A DNA stretch of 64,000 nt from Letharia columbiana (GCF_014066305.1 NW_023501061.1:310001-374000), one strand, 5' to 3'. Counted from the stretch's first letter, positions 45,628 to 57,268 are shown. Notes: a model not told the origin generated them from the sequence alone. Made by a program: numbers and translations.

Positions 45628-47061
45628 ATGTCAGCGCCACCCAAAGAAGACTGCCAGAATGAAGGGACCGTTCGAGGGAAGGATGCCAGCTTAACCTATG
45701 ACGCCGTGGAGGGTATCCTTATCATTGAAGGCGACTCCGGGCACGAGACCATTCTCGACGGCAGCGTTATCGCTGTCGTCGATGGGAGAAAGGATGGAGA
45801 ATCTGGTACCAAAACTCAACAAATTCTGCTCCTCTCCCAACTCCCAGGAGCGCACTACAGGTTCGAGGATGTCCAAGTCACGAATTTGCCGCAGTCATTC
45901 ATAGACGCCAACGTAATCTCGCCTCATTTTGGGCAACTAGTGCCTTCCAGAAGTGCATCCAAAGGCAGCGGCTCTGTTCCAAGTCTATATGTCGTAATAT
46001 CCATCGGTTCTGGTACAGGTGAAGCACAAGGATTCTTTGATAATGTTGTCAAGCCAGCATTTACTGCTAGTGGCGTTCAACCCTTCTCCTACTACGTTCA
46101 TACTACGAACTCTAACAAGAGCATCGAGAGGCTTATCAGCGCGGTGATACTGCCTCGAGCGAATGAAGGCGTGTCTCAAACAGTCCTGCTTTTATCAGGC
46201 GACGGCGGTGTGGTCGACACCATCAATGTGTTGCTCTCTTCGACGAGAAGCGGACAATACGTCAAGCCAGCAATCGGCCTTGTTACCATGGGCACTGGCA
46301 ATGCTTTGGCTAACTCTACAGGCCTGAATCGCGATCTGACGCGAGGTCTTCGTCACTTCTATCGTGGACAAGCCCACCCGTTACCAACGTTGACTGCAAC
46401 GTTCTCCCCAAATTCGGAAATTTTGTTCGATGAAGGCAGACAGACCGAGCCTGTAGCGCCACCTGCTGCTGATGCCGGAGAAATGTACGGAGCTGTGGTC
46501 TGCAGCTGGGCTCTCCATGCTTCTCTAGTGGCCGACAGTGATACGGCGGAGTACCGCAAATTTGGTAGTCAACGTTTTCAGATGGCTGCAAAAGAACTGC
46601 TTTCACCGTCTGATGGCTCTGCACCGCATGTTTACAAGGGTCAAATCACACTGGTCAAGCTCGACGACAATGGCCATGAATTTCAGCAGATGCTGGATGC
46701 GCAGGAACATGGGTACATACTAGCCACACTGGTCTCTAACCTGGAAGAGAAACTTACCATCTCTCCTCATTCGAAGCCTCTGGATAACCAGCTACGCTTA
46801 GTGCATTTTGGCGCTATTCCTAGCGAAGAAGTGATGAAAATTTTGGGACTAGCATTCCAAGGCGGAGCCCATATTGATAATGAAACGGTCGGCTACGAGA
46901 GCATTGAGAGAATTAGGATCGACTTCGATGAATCAGATGGTCGCTGGCGAAGAGTGTGCGTAGATGGGAGAATCGTCCGAGTGGGTGAAGGCGGATGGGT
47001 GGAGGTGAGAAAGAACACTGGCATGGATGTCATCGACATCATTGTCGATTTGAGAGTATGA
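45628..47061 (+). CDS. DAG-kinase-catalytic-domain protein (lipid kinase-like)
   Basis: Single exon, 477 aa from the Met at 45628 (MSAPPKEDCQNEGTVRGKD); an upstream in-frame Met at 45586 adds 14 residues with no clear role. The region from about residue 115 has the diacylglycerol/sphingoid-base kinase fold: LYVVISIGSGTGEAQGFFDN where the family has a Gly-rich first loop, VLLLSGDGGVVDTINVLL in place of GGDGT, and IGLVTMGTGNALANSTGL for the PxGTGN motif. A C-terminal beta-rich half follows (HGYILATLVSNLEEKLTISP; RIDFDESDGRWRRVCVDGRI). The known chemistry of the family is ATP-dependent phosphorylation of DAG, ceramide or long-chain bases. The GGDGT motif here reads SGDGG, so activity and substrate are uncertain. 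Fungal orthologs are generally unnamed. Confidence 0.82.
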   Translation: MSAPPKEDCQNEGTVRGKDASLTYDAVEGILIIEGDSGHETILDGSVIAVVDGRKDGESGTKTQQILLLSQLPGAHYRFEDVQVTNLPQSFIDANVISPHFGQLVPSRSASKGSGSVPSLYVVISIGSGTGEAQGFFDNVVKPAFTASGVQPFSYYVHTTNSNKSIERLISAVILPRANEGVSQTVLLLSGDGGVVDTINVLLSSTRSGQYVKPAIGLVTMGTGNALANSTGLNRDLTRGLRHFYRGQAHPLPTLTATFSPNSEILFDEGRQTEPVAPPAADAGEMYGAVVCSWALHASLVADSDTAEYRKFGSQRFQMAAKELLSPSDGSAPHVYKGQITLVKLDDNGHEFQQMLDAQEHGYILATLVSNLEEKLTISPHSKPLDNQLRLVHFGAIPSEEVMKILGLAFQGGAHIDNETVGYESIERIRIDFDESDGRWRRVCVDGRIVRVGEGGWVEVRKNTGMDVIDIIVDLRV

Positions 47062-47524
47062 ATCAGGAAGCGGATGATATATTCGAGAATAGTTTAGAAA
47101 AGACAATCAAGATTGATATCACATGTTAAAAGCCGCCAAGGAGTGGCGCTGCAACTGCCTCATCCAATCATCTAAAGACCAGGTAAAGCGGTCACGCGCC
47201 GCAGCTCATACAGCCATAATCTCATGTGAGCCGACAAAGGCTCAAGGCAGTGGGACTTTCAAGAGCGAGAAACAACACCGTCCCATGAAATCACTTTTTT
47301 GGAGAAGGCAACCTCGCCGCACAACCGCTTTATCCATCCTCTGCCGGGGCTGACATCGGAAAAGGGTCCACAACAATGCAACAGTTTCCGCTTGAATGCT
47401 TATCACTCCACGTACTTACGGGCAGCTTCAAAACATACAAGAGGGATCTAATCCTGGCAGCCTCGGACCTCTGCCAGCAATCGGCTGGCGCGTATCTCCG
47501 GAGACAGTCGCACAGCGCCAGAAG
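47062..47524. other. Intergenic region upstream of the ROG1-like lipase
   Basis: About 460 nt with no supported gene. It holds the 3' flank of the lipid-kinase-like gene and the lipase promoter. Confidence 0.5.
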
Positions 47525-50500
47525 ATGCTGCTCGTGCATCAAGTCGGATCTGTGCGGGTTGGAGAGGTAGTACGGTTGGTTTGGTCTGCTCTTAAAGGCG
47601 GACTCAGATTCTGACGTGCACCAGCTATACACTCACATACACGCCCTCGCTTGACCGAATACTGCCATCACCTACATACTTGCATGTCAAGATCAAGAAT
47701 TCATCAGCAATACCTCTCCGAGCCGCGTACCTCCACGGTCCATATACCTTATACACCGCCTGCTACCCTGCAACATTCGATCCGAATTACAAGTACGAGA
47801 AACCATCTCAAGAAAGCTGTCCAGAATTTGAGCCCAATCTTAAGGCTGGGGGCAGCTGGACGAGTCGTTTGACTGTGCCGGAGAACATACGGGAGACGGC
47901 TGGAAAAGCAAATGTGAAAAGAGGGACCGATGGTTCTACTCCGAGCTTTACGTGGATAATTGAGATCTCGTCACAGGTTATATTTTCTACATCAGCTTCG
48001 GTCAATTTCGAGCTTCTCGTGGGCAGGGACGAGAAGTCAGTAGAGCTTGGGTTTTCATCTTTAACGGGTCAAGCGGTAGCCACACCTGGCCAATTACAGG
48101 ATCATCAGCAAAGTAAGAGGAGCAAAACCGGCCACAGCGCAGCGCAGCCCAAAGGAGTGTTTTCACATGCAGTGACTCTGGTAGTCGAAGATACGGAGAG
48201 TTTGTGGAATAAACCAGCTCTGCCGGAGTGGGATGATGAAGGGAAGGACAGGGGCAAAAGGCGCAGCTACCCTGATCCTGGAGAGGGGAATGACTTCTCC
48301 TCGAGGAACGTAGCGGGTGAAGCGGGAACCAGTGATGAAAACAAGAAGAAAGAGCCAAAAGCCAAGAAGCGGAGACGAGTTCACTTGGTCGTTCTCACTC
48401 ACGGCCTGCACAGCAACCTCGGAGCTGATATGCTTTATTTGAAGGAGAGCATTGACGCAGCAGCAAAGGAGGCTCGCCAGAGTGCTAGGGAGAGAAGGGC
48501 GCACGAAAAGTCCAAGCACACATCAAGTTCGTCCGATGGTGCAGCTCAATCAAAGGACGAGAGCGCCAGTTCCAAGAAGGATCAGCCAGACTCGTCTACT
48601 GCTCCTTTGTCTGGCGGTCAGGATGATCTTGACCCGGGAGCCAATGTTGACGAGGAAGATGAAGAAGAAGTCATCGTCAGAGGTTTCGATCGCAATGCCA
48701 CTCGTACGGAGCGAGGTATACAGTATCTAGGCAAGCGGCTCGCAAAATGGGTGCTCAACATGACATTTCCGGATCAACCGTACCTACCTGTAAAGAAGTC
48801 TCTTCCAAGGAAGCTTTCCAGGGTCTTCACTGGCGACCAGAAATCAGACACTCAACAAAGCCCAGCTCAACATAACCACAGCAGCATTCATCGTCCAGCG
48901 AAAAAGCCTAATGACTTAGCGTACAAGATTACGAGCATTAGCTTCATCTCACATTCTCTGGGTGGCCTGACCCAGACGTACGCTATTGCCTACATTCATA
49001 AGCATTCTCCCAACTTTTTCAATGAGATTAAGCCAATCAACTTCGTCGCCATGGCTGCGCCGTTTCTTGGGCTGAGCAATGAAAACCCGCTATATGTCAG
49101 GTTTGCCCTTGACTTCGGACTTGTTGGGAGGACCGGACAAGATCTCGGCCTGACATGGAGGGCCCCGACCATGATGCGGAGTGGATGGGGTGCCATGATT
49201 GGCGGCATCGGCTCGGAGGGCCAACGAGCACACAGACAGCCAGATCCCGGATCGAAACCCCTACTACGTATCTTACCGACAGGTCACACACACCAGGTCT
49301 TGAAGCTGTTCAGGAATAGGACAGTCTACTCGAATGTTGTTAACGATGGCATCGTGCCTCTACGGACTTCGTGTCTTCTATTCCTTGATTGGAGTGGTCT
49401 AGATCGAGTGGAGAAGGCCAGAAGGGATAATGGTCTAATTGGTACTATGGCAGGTTGGGGTTGGTCAGAGATTACGGGTGCCAATAAAAGCTCAAACAAA
49501 CATCTCCGCGCCGACAACGGCAATGATGCTTGGTCGCAGTCAGACATAAGTGGTGACGAGGGCGCCAGTCAAGGAAGAAAGGCTGCAGTACCTCAGCCGG
49601 AGGAAAATGCAGTCCGGGATGACACGACGGCAGAAGGAAACGAAAGCCGAGCGAGCAAAAAACATCCTGACCCTCAAGGTAAACCATTCGAAGACGAGGA
49701 CTATGATGCTACAAAAGCTGAGGAGCCAACGTCCCATCAGCCAGCACATCCTCTGGCTGGTTTGCTCTCTTTTCTTCGCCCCAGTCAGCCCAAGAGCCAG
49801 CCCAAGAGCCATCATCACTCTCCCAAAAATACCAAGATCTACAAGAGAAGCCAGACTACCAATCGTACCGCGGATGATGTGGCAAGCATGTCCTCAGAGG
49901 GCTCGTCCGCAGCCGGGGTATCTTTGGGTCGCCCAGGGACTGTCAGAGGCGATTCGATCATCGAAAATCCCAACAATGATTTTGCTCCTCCAAAAACTAC
50001 TATCTTCGAGGCTGCGGGTGACGTCTTGAATCCCCCTTTGCCGACAAGGGAGTTCTTGATCAATCCCCAAGGTCGACCGCGCACTATTTTCCATGATCGT
50101 GTCTACCATCCTGAAGACATACCACCTCCGCCTACCAAAAGAAAGCGAGAAGGTTTAAAGAGAACTTTTTCGAGCGAGTCTCGGAACGGCCCTTCTCGCG
50201 TCAACACAGACTATGATGGCCAATTCAAAGAGACTCCGGACATGAGCAGCATGAAAGTGGAAGAAAAGATCGCACGAGCCTACCATCATGGCCTATCATG
50301 GCGCAAAGTACTCGTCCGTCTCGAGCCCGATGCACATAATAATATGGTAGTCCGACGCATGTTCGCAAACGCCTATGGCTGGCCGGTAATCAAGCATCTT
50401 GTTGACACTCACTTCGCTGACACCTATGCTGCTACAACGGCAGATGTGGATGAGCCGAACAAAGAACGCGCCAAACCACCAACAGAAGCTGTAGGCGAGC

Positions 50501-51012
50501 ATGGCGAGGAAGTGCGTGCTGACGCGCCCAGGGAAATGAAGCGCAGTGACAGCGAACGGTATGAAGCTAAAGACAGCATCTCTGAGCTTACAAATATGGA
50601 AGACCACAGTATGAGTAGCAGCATTAACCGCCCCAACATTTCCAGGCAGGACTCCGCGCAGTGGGATGACTCAATGTTTGACGTTACCGACGATGATGAT
50701 GATCTCGACCAACCGGGCAGTACGGGCCACGGCTCTTCCTTTTCGAACGCTGAGTCGACGAAGGGTACTTCAGAGGCTGAGATCGCGGAGTTTTTGACAA
50801 GGTCACCGCTTCCAGTTGATGAAAATGCAAAGGCAAAATCGGCAACGAAGGCTCCGTCTGGAGGGACATCCTCTGTTGGGCTAGGCAAGTCAGTTGAAGA
50901 GCGCTTGAGTCCTGGCAAGTCTAGGAGGCGGACCATGGAGGGTCAAGGAGACGGTGGAAGTGGGAACCTTGAGGATGAAGTTACGAGGATACACATTGGA
51001 GATGGCCAATGA
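47525..51012 (+). CDS. ROG1-like DUF676 serine lipase
   Basis: Two exons: 47525-47574 (MLLVHQVGSVRVGEVV) and 47625-51012, with a 50-nt intron, giving 1145 aa. The splice restores VRYTLTYTPSLDRILPSPT, the usual N-terminal beta domain of fungal Rog1-type proteins. The DUF676 alpha/beta-hydrolase domain begins near residue 270 with HLVVLTHGLHSNLGADMLY. It has the nucleophile elbow SFISHSLGGLTQTYA (Ser near residue 461), then VAMAAPFLGL and a late SNVVNDGIVPLRTS with the catalytic Asp. Large inserted regions (about 285-370 and 600-760) and the C-terminal 250 residues are charged and probably disordered. Known role of the family: monoacylglycerol or phospholipid lipase acting on lipid droplets or membranes. 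It is much longer than yeast Rog1 (685 aa), as usual in filamentous fungi. Confidence 0.9.
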
Positions 51013-51549
51013 GTCTCAAGCATTGTGCATTAGCGAGCGCTTAGCCCTTTGTTTCAACCTCGCTTGCATTTGGTAGATAGATATTATGACAACATACAAT
51101 AAATTATATAAGTCAAGTGCCTGAATAGTTCATCAAGATGAGGATGTTCGAATTAATTTTACTGATCGATTGGGCTTACTTGCCTGAAAAGTGTTACTCT
51201 TTTAATTTTGTATACCCCCCCTGTGTAACAAAATGTCGGGATGAATCCGCGATGTCAGCTCCCCGCTCTCACAAACGGACATTATTCCGAACATCTGACC
51301 CGCTCCGGCGGCACCACCACCTTCTCCGAAAGCAAAACTGCGAACGAAAAAGGCGAGACACATGGGCCTACAGCCTGAATGCCACTCTCATTTTGACCGC
51401 TTCAAAGCAGATATGGTCGAACCCGATGGCCTTCTTCCCTTTGTGCTCCAACATCGATGGGGTTTTGGAGCATATGATGACATGCAAAACAGGGATTAAA
51501 TGGTGTGTTTGGGCGTCTGACAAGGGGATTGGGCCCTGAGTGTTCTAGC
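51013..51549. other. Region downstream of the lipase, no supported gene
   Basis: About 540 nt. A plus-strand ORF (51138-51539, 133 aa) has no recognisable features and its end leads into the minisatellite; I do not call it. Confidence 0.4.
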
Positions 51550-52050
51550 ATCCGTAGCTATTTGAGGATGGAATAGACGTTGAAGAAGGGATGGGGGCCC
51601 GTTATTGTTTATTATTTGTAGCTCTTCAGGAATAGAATAGACGTCGAAGAAGGGATAGAGGCCCGTTGTTTTCTACCATTTGAAGCTCTTCAGGAATAGA
51701 ATAGACGTTGAAGAAGGGATAGAGGCCCGTTTGGTTCTACCCTTTGTGGCTCTTCAAGTAGAAAAACAGGCGTCTAAGAACGGATTGATCCCTTTGGCCC
51801 TTCCCTTGAGCTCTTCAAGTAGAAAAACAGGCGTCTAAGAACGGATTGATCCCTGCCTTGTCTTACCATCCGTAGCTCTTCGAGAAGGAAACGGGCGTCT
51901 AAGAACGGATTGATCCCTTCCTTATCCTACCATCCGTAGCTCTTCAAGAATGGAATAGACGTCTAGGATGGGGATGAGGGCATTACTTTCCTCTGTTCAT
52001 AGCTCTTCAAGAAGGGAATTAGAATGGAATTGAGGTATTGCATGGGCTTT
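51550..52050 (+). repeat. Diverged 64-bp minisatellite, about eight units
   Basis: The anchor AGCTCTTCA (first copy AGCTATTTG) recurs at about 51556, 51620, 51684, 51748, 51809, 51874, 51938 and 52001, a spacing of 61-65 nt. Units fall into two subtypes: early ones carry GAATAGACGT.GAAGAAGGGAT and middle ones carry CAGGCGTCTAAGAACGGATT (five of the eight carry a full core). The unit length is not a multiple of three in most cases and stops occur in all frames, so it is not coding. Confidence 0.9.
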
Positions 52051-52156
52051 TTGGTAGTCGATCGTCGGACTAGTTCGGGATTTTCCTCATATTGATCCGT
52101 CTTTTTCAGCTGTCCAGGAACCCCCCGCATGTCCAAATTCTCTGGCTTGCTCCCTA

Positions 52157-52630
52157 TCAAATCCCTCTAACGTATAGGTCAGATCCGAAATCTTCACGGT
52201 GGATTACCTGTACGTACCCCTCATCACCCACGCCGTTTCGCTCAGATCCTTCTCGGCGAAGGAGTTTTCCAGCACACCCACCCCCCGTTGTATCACCCCT
52301 TCGCAGCTTGTAGCGCCAGTACTTCCCGTCCTTCAACACCTCTTCAATAAACAGCTTCTCTTTGCCGTCGCCCTCCTTCTCAGTAAAGATGACCTAAGGC
52401 CTTGCGTGATAGATGACCCTCAACCTGCATGGATTGGCCTTTTGTTAGCTGTGACACGACAGGCAACTTCACGTTTGCACGGGCAAATCCCTTACTTTTC
52501 TTCGCAGTAGAACTGTGAAATATGAGTGACTGCCGACATGTTGTAGTGGCGCAATAGGGGCTGGATCGTGTTGCGGAGGATGGTGTAGTGGGCGTTCTTG
52601 AAGCACAGGTAGCGAGCTACTTTTACACGT
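52157..52630 (-). pseudogene. Unknown spliced gene relic with one internal stop
   Basis: On the minus strand, text from about 52625 (KVARYLCFKNAHYTILRNTI, then QPLLRHYNMSAVTHISQFYC) reaches a donor at 52495. Intron 52495-52425 (71 nt, GTAAGG..GCAG) joins it in phase to LRVIYHARP. A TAG at 52396-52394 interrupts, then VIFTEKEGDGKEKLFIEEVL and KDGKYWRYKLRRGD follow in the same frame, ending at 52157. The stop may come from CAG or TGG by a single transition. I do not know the family. The start and any upstream exons are missing. The minisatellite lies immediately downstream. Confidence 0.35.
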
Positions 52631-53274
52631 TCGTCTCAATACCAGCCCATCTCAGGCCGGTATGCAATACCAGTCCAGATATTTCGATGCAACAAAGCCG
52701 TTGCAGCAAGAAAGAAGTGTCTGGAAGTATTTGAGAACAAGGACCCTGATTCTCAATATGAAAGAATCAACCACCTTATCCGTGTAACACAAGATACTCC
52801 CCGCATCACGCCTGACTTACCCGACACTGCTTCTTGTTAATCACAGAAACGGTTCAGTATTGGACTCCCTTCATGATACGATTTCATACGGAATCGAGCG
52901 TTTCAACAGCCACGGATGACAAGCAGTGATGGAGTAATGTTCGTGGATCTAGGACTGCCAGTCATGAGCCCCTTTTCTGGAATTCGAGAATGCCTAGAAC
53001 TGCTTATTGACTTGTTTTCGACATTACTCTTCGATCTCAGATTACCTGACTATACTTTATCAGAAAGCTTTTGTGGATCAAGTCTCCATCAAAAGTTTTC
53101 AGTACTGCTATTGCCGCCCACGGGCTCCCTACGGTCTTTTCCTTTGGCACTCCTTGCTCGAGAAGCTCATGGGGACAGCATCATGCAGTCGCTGCTTACG
53201 CGGCAAAATTGGCCAGGAAGGTTACAAGGACTGCACAGTACCTAAAGGATCGCGACACGTCAGCTGCTTCAAAC
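52631..53274. other. Gap with overlapping short plus-strand ORFs
   Basis: About 640 nt. Three plus-strand ORFs in different frames (52916-53245, 53007-53309, 53071-53340) overlap one another. One (FSTAIAAHGLPTVFSFGTPC) looks slightly protein-like, but no start or exon structure could be given. Confidence 0.3.
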
Positions 53275-54350
53275 CTACATTTGAATGCTCGAGTTCTTCA
53301 CAAAACTAGAAAAGCCAGTGACAAAGAACACCCACGCTGATGTGGCTGCGAAATTCTCATGGCGCCGAGCCTTGGAGAATGCGTGCAAAGCTGCCGAGAA
53401 CAAGACCGTGAAAGCCCCAATCAGTAGGAGTTTTAGAGCGTTATGACCACTGACGATATATAGCACCGCCGACGGGCCTAGTAGCATGCTGACGGCGGTG
53501 ATGGTGAGCACTATTCTGATCAGTACATCAATGCGGTGCTTGCTGCGTAAAAGAAGGTCTGGATGGTCGCTGATACGACGCTGCTGCGGCAAGGTAAAAA
53601 CACTCTGGCACAATTAGTAAAACCGCATCTAGCAAGGACGGAACAGACCCTACATCTTTGGGAAACCACTTCAATAAAGCTGCTTCAACAATTTTATCGA
53701 GCCAACCTTCCTCTTGCTTTTCGACCAGAGCTACGAAGTCAGTGCCATTTAAGAGATGAGCTCTTTCTTCCTTGGAAAGCGGTTGATGTTGTTTTATCCA
53801 GGTCTTCATTGACTGAAGGTCTCGCGCGTCAGGAGCTCTCAATGACGCAAATCTTATTGTCCTCTCTACCAGGTCGTCTCAACGCTATGTGAGCAGATGT
53901 CAGACAGAGAAGCTAGCATCGCTTACCATACTCTTTCAGTTTCGGACCTAACTCCTTTATGAGAGCTTTCCGCTGAGGTTGGTTGTTACGGTGTTCATAT
54001 CTTATTCTTGACTTTAGTACTTTTCGGCCATCGTCAATGCTCGAATCTTCGTCATCCTGGTCAAGCAAACCCTTTTGTAGCTTCGCAAGCTCGTCTTGGC
54101 AATACAAGAGATGTCTAATGCGTGAATGCATGAAACTCCTACACATCAGAAATTTCCTCGAGTCACAGTCAAAGAAGGCTGCAAGCTGTGGGTAACCTTC
54201 CGGGTGATCGTCGACTGCCTAACATTTAGCCATTGCGTCTGCTGATATTGAAGACGGAATTCAAGCTATACTTCCTTTGACTGGCCTTTGAATCTCTTCA
54301 GATCGCTTTTGCGGTGGGAGATGGACAGTCGATGAAGGCGGCTTGAATTT
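53275..54350 (-). CDS. DUF6594 family membrane protein, copy B, apparently intact
   Basis: Spliced in phase on the minus strand: exon ending at 54272, then 54214-53927, 53877-53654 and 53583-53275, with introns of 57, 49 and 70 nt. The text DDHPEGYPQLAAFFDCDSRK opens the family domain, then FMHSRIRHLLYCQDELAKLQ, the Lys-rich ELGPKLKEYDDLVERTIRFA (the splice restores YDD), TDFVALVEKQEEGWLDKIVE, and two C-terminal helices (VLIRIVLTITAVSMLLGPSA and NALKLLLIGAFTVLFSAALH). The first exon contains STVHLPPQKRSEEIQRPVKG, but I could not find its Met; the 5' end given is approximate. The family is common in filamentous fungi and has no established function. Compare the damaged copy at 11.6 kb. Confidence 0.7.
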
Positions 54351-55716
54351 CACACGCAGATAAGTGGTCAATCTGCGAAGTAAAGTCTGAGAAGCAAAAT
54401 CTACACAGCATCTGTTACCTAGGTTTCTAGGGTTCAATTTGATGGTTTCCAATTACTTGTTCCTCCAACGCAAGATCTTGGATTTGTCTCTGCTCGTTCC
54501 TCGTCATATCCAATTTCGGCACTTCCAAGACCAGCAACACGCCTTCCCCGAGTCGATGCTATCGGTGACATGCGAATTGAGGACGCAGTAGAGGAATTTG
54601 CTCCGGCCATGGTCATTCTTGAGGAAACAGTAATGAAATTCACGATCGCTCTTGCAACAACAGGGCAGCCTCTAATATACACGGTGCCTGAGGATGTTTC
54701 TGAAGCTGGCTCTCTATTGCCAGGTCGAGGTCTCGAGCTGACTCAGAGACACCATGAATACGAACTGCCTGGCACTGCCTGGTTGCCTCAGGAGATGCTG
54801 GTAGCCGCATTCTGCATCAACATCGCTGCTCCGATAGGCTGGGATGACCTCTGTTTTCGTCCCTTGTTCATTTTAGCTATCATGTCCTTCACCATTCAGC
54901 TGGTAAAGAACAGAGTTCCGGTGACTGGCCAAGATCTCGTCTACTCTGGCTCAGGGCGCAAGTGCGGAGAACCACGTTCGTCGCGAGGCATATTCAGCAG
55001 AGACTCCTCGCGAAGATGCAGTTGCAGCTTTAACTTCAGCTCGAGCTTTCACTCTTCAAAAACAAGTCAGACTGCAGAAAGAAACAAAAGGACATCCACT
55101 TTCTAGAGATTAGTCCTTATGCGCTTTCAAGGTGAGATGAAAGGATGCGGATCAAAGGAGCTGAAGCTAAGAGGTGCCAAGGAAAACCAGGACCTATGGA
55201 GTTAGAATATCGGACCTTGTACCACGCTACTTGTATGACTGTGTAAGGTAATGCATGCTTTCAATATATACATCAGATATGAACCATTTCACAACGAACA
55301 TCCTCTTGATCATCCTATCTGCTTTCTGAAGTGGACAATGCAACAACCATAGCCAAGTGTACGTCAGCAGCCGGTGCAGTATGACTTCTATCAAACCACA
55401 GAATGATCTTTTACTTAAATTAAGTTGCCGTTGCGAAGCAACTTCAGGGGCTGAGATGTAAACATCAGAGGAACTCTTAAGGCATCATGGGAATACGCCA
55501 GTCTTGGCATTGATACTCGGTAGTAATATACCAGAAAGATACGGTAGGCTACAGTATGGCCGGACTAGCTTGAAAGCTTGGACGCTCCGCTGATAAGATT
55601 AGGGCTGAGCAGAACGCGAACCTCCGAAAAAGTTGTTTCGAACAACACATACTCTCATTCATCTAGCAAGCCAAAACCCTTCTGGAACTCAGTCTCAACG
55701 AGCCTCTCTCAAAACC
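54351..55716. other. Gap with one hypothetical ORF (54570-55106, +)
   Basis: About 1.37 kb. The 178-aa plus-strand ORF at 54570-55106 has an acidic start (MRIEDAVEEFAPAMVILEE) and a hydrophobic stretch near residues 100-112, but its C-terminal third is low-complexity and no family is recognised. It may be chance. Nothing else seen. Confidence 0.3.
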
Positions 55717-56815
55717 ATGGCCGAGCCCAATCTCCAGGAGATCCATGATTTCCTCTTCGACATCGCCTTGAAAGCTGGGGATATGATCACTTCCGCAAAC
55801 CCCGGCACAGTAGACACGAAGAAGAATTGTACGTGGGATCAATTCCACTTGAGAATATCTCACTGACACTGGATGATGCAGCCTCGGACCTTGTTACCGA
55901 GACGGACAAAGCCGTGGAAGACATGGTCTCCAGCTCCCTCAAGTCCAAATTCCCAGACTATTCGTAGGTAATACCCGTCCTCCCGCGCCAAACACAACTG
56001 TCCTGCCATTGTTGTATCATCGAGCATCCTATGGGAAGGCTGATATCCCTCTCTGCAGCTTCCTAGGCGAAGAAACCTCCACGTCCGGCCGCCTCACCCC
56101 GGCCCCAACCTTCATAGTCGACCCGATAGACGGAACCACCAACTTCGTGCACGCCCACCCCTACATCTCCATCTCCCTAGCCTTCGCCCACCAGCTCAGA
56201 CCCCTCGTCGGCATCGTCTACAACCCCTTCACCCAGCACCTCTACCACGCCATCCACGGCAAAGGCGCCTACCTCACCGCCCCCAGCGTCCCCACCTCGC
56301 ATCCGCCCAGGCCCGGAAGCGGGACCGAGAACACGGAGGCGGTGGTCAGCGCGTACACGATGACGAAGCTGCCGATGAAGATGCCGGCGCCGCCGTTGAC
56401 GGGGCTGAAGCAGGCGTTGGTGGCGATGGAGTGGGGGAATGAGCGGAGCGGGAATAATTGGGAGACGAAGACGGAGACTTTTGCGAGTCTGGCCGGGGAC
56501 GAGTCGACGGGTGGGGCCATGGTGCACTCGTTGAGGAGTTTGGGAAGCGCGGCGCTGAATTGTTGCGCTGTGGCACGAGGAGACCTGGACGCTTACTGGG
56601 AAGGAGGATGCTGGGCGTGGGATGTGGCTGCGGGGTGGGTGATCGTGGAGGAGGCGGGTGGGAGAGTGGTGGGCGGGAATGATGGAGAGTTGGAACCGGC
56701 TGTTGATTCGAGACGCTATTTGGTGGTCAGAGCGAGTGAGGGGAGGAAGGGGCAGGAGGAGATGATACGCGAGTTTTGGGGGGCGGTGAAGGGGAAGCTG
56801 GAATATGAATACTGA
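55717..56815 (+). CDS. Inositol monophosphatase
   Basis: Three exons (55717-55828, 55882-55963, 56059-56815) with introns of 53 and 95 nt give 316 aa. The Met at 55717 (MAEPNLQEIHDFLFDIALKA) aligns with the family start; an upstream in-frame Met at 55633 would add 28 residues. Motifs: SDLVTETDKAVED; FLGEETS with a metal-binding Glu; TFIVDPIDGTTNFVHAHPY, the signature DPIDGTTNF with two metal-binding Asp; and CWAWDVAAGWVIVEEAGG with the last metal-binding Asp. Known role: Mg-dependent, Li-sensitive hydrolysis of inositol monophosphate to free inositol in the cytosol, or related phosphatase activity such as quinic-acid-cluster QutG. No quinate genes are nearby, so the general enzyme is favoured. 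Confidence 0.93.
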
Positions 56816-57171
56816 AGCGGTGGCATGGTTACCTTTAGATTACGATGGCATGACACAAAATATTGCATAGACCGTGGGTCCTGGCTTTCACACGACACGA
56901 ATAGACTGTCAGCAGGGAAAGGACACAACGGTAACTCGGTCGAATCATCCAGATTCCCCAAGTCTGTGGGATTTGGCACACGGTGAGGATGTTGTTGCGG
57001 CAAACATTTTTGGGGGCAACAACCCAGAGGTTTTGACAGAATGAACAGAATCACCGCCAAAGATATACCTTTGGGACCAGTCATCGAGTAAGTACCTCGC
57101 CGGAGAAGACCCGTTGGGCCAACAGCCCATAAAGACTGGGCAAACGCACCGGAACCATCGCGACGCCGGCA
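56816..57171. other. Region downstream of the inositol monophosphatase gene
   Basis: About 355 nt. Minus-strand ORFs only (56716-57190), without recognisable text. Confidence 0.4.
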
Positions 57172-57268
57172 TGGTGTGATGCACCATCAATGTCTAAGCT
57201 CTGGTGTGATGCACCATCAATGTCTAAGCTCTAGTGTGATGCACCATCAATGTCTACTTAAGCTCTAG
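57172..57268 (+). repeat. Three direct copies of a 33-bp unit
   Basis: The unit TGTGATGCACCATCAATGTC plus TAAGCTCT(A/G)G occurs three times in a row, the last with an insertion of about four bases before TTAAGCTCTAG. It lies about 270 nt from the 3' end of the hypothetical minus-strand gene. Confidence 0.9.

Noticed and set aside
50424..50936. Ser-rich 170-aa minus-strand ORF opposite the lipase
   Set aside because: Its composition mirrors the acidic, disordered C-terminus of the lipase; no motif or start context.
51550..52050. Regular repeats with about 64-bp spacing considered as a CRISPR-like array
   Set aside because: The repeated part spans nearly the whole unit, there are no unique spacers of constant length, and the DNA is eukaryotic. 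It is a minisatellite.
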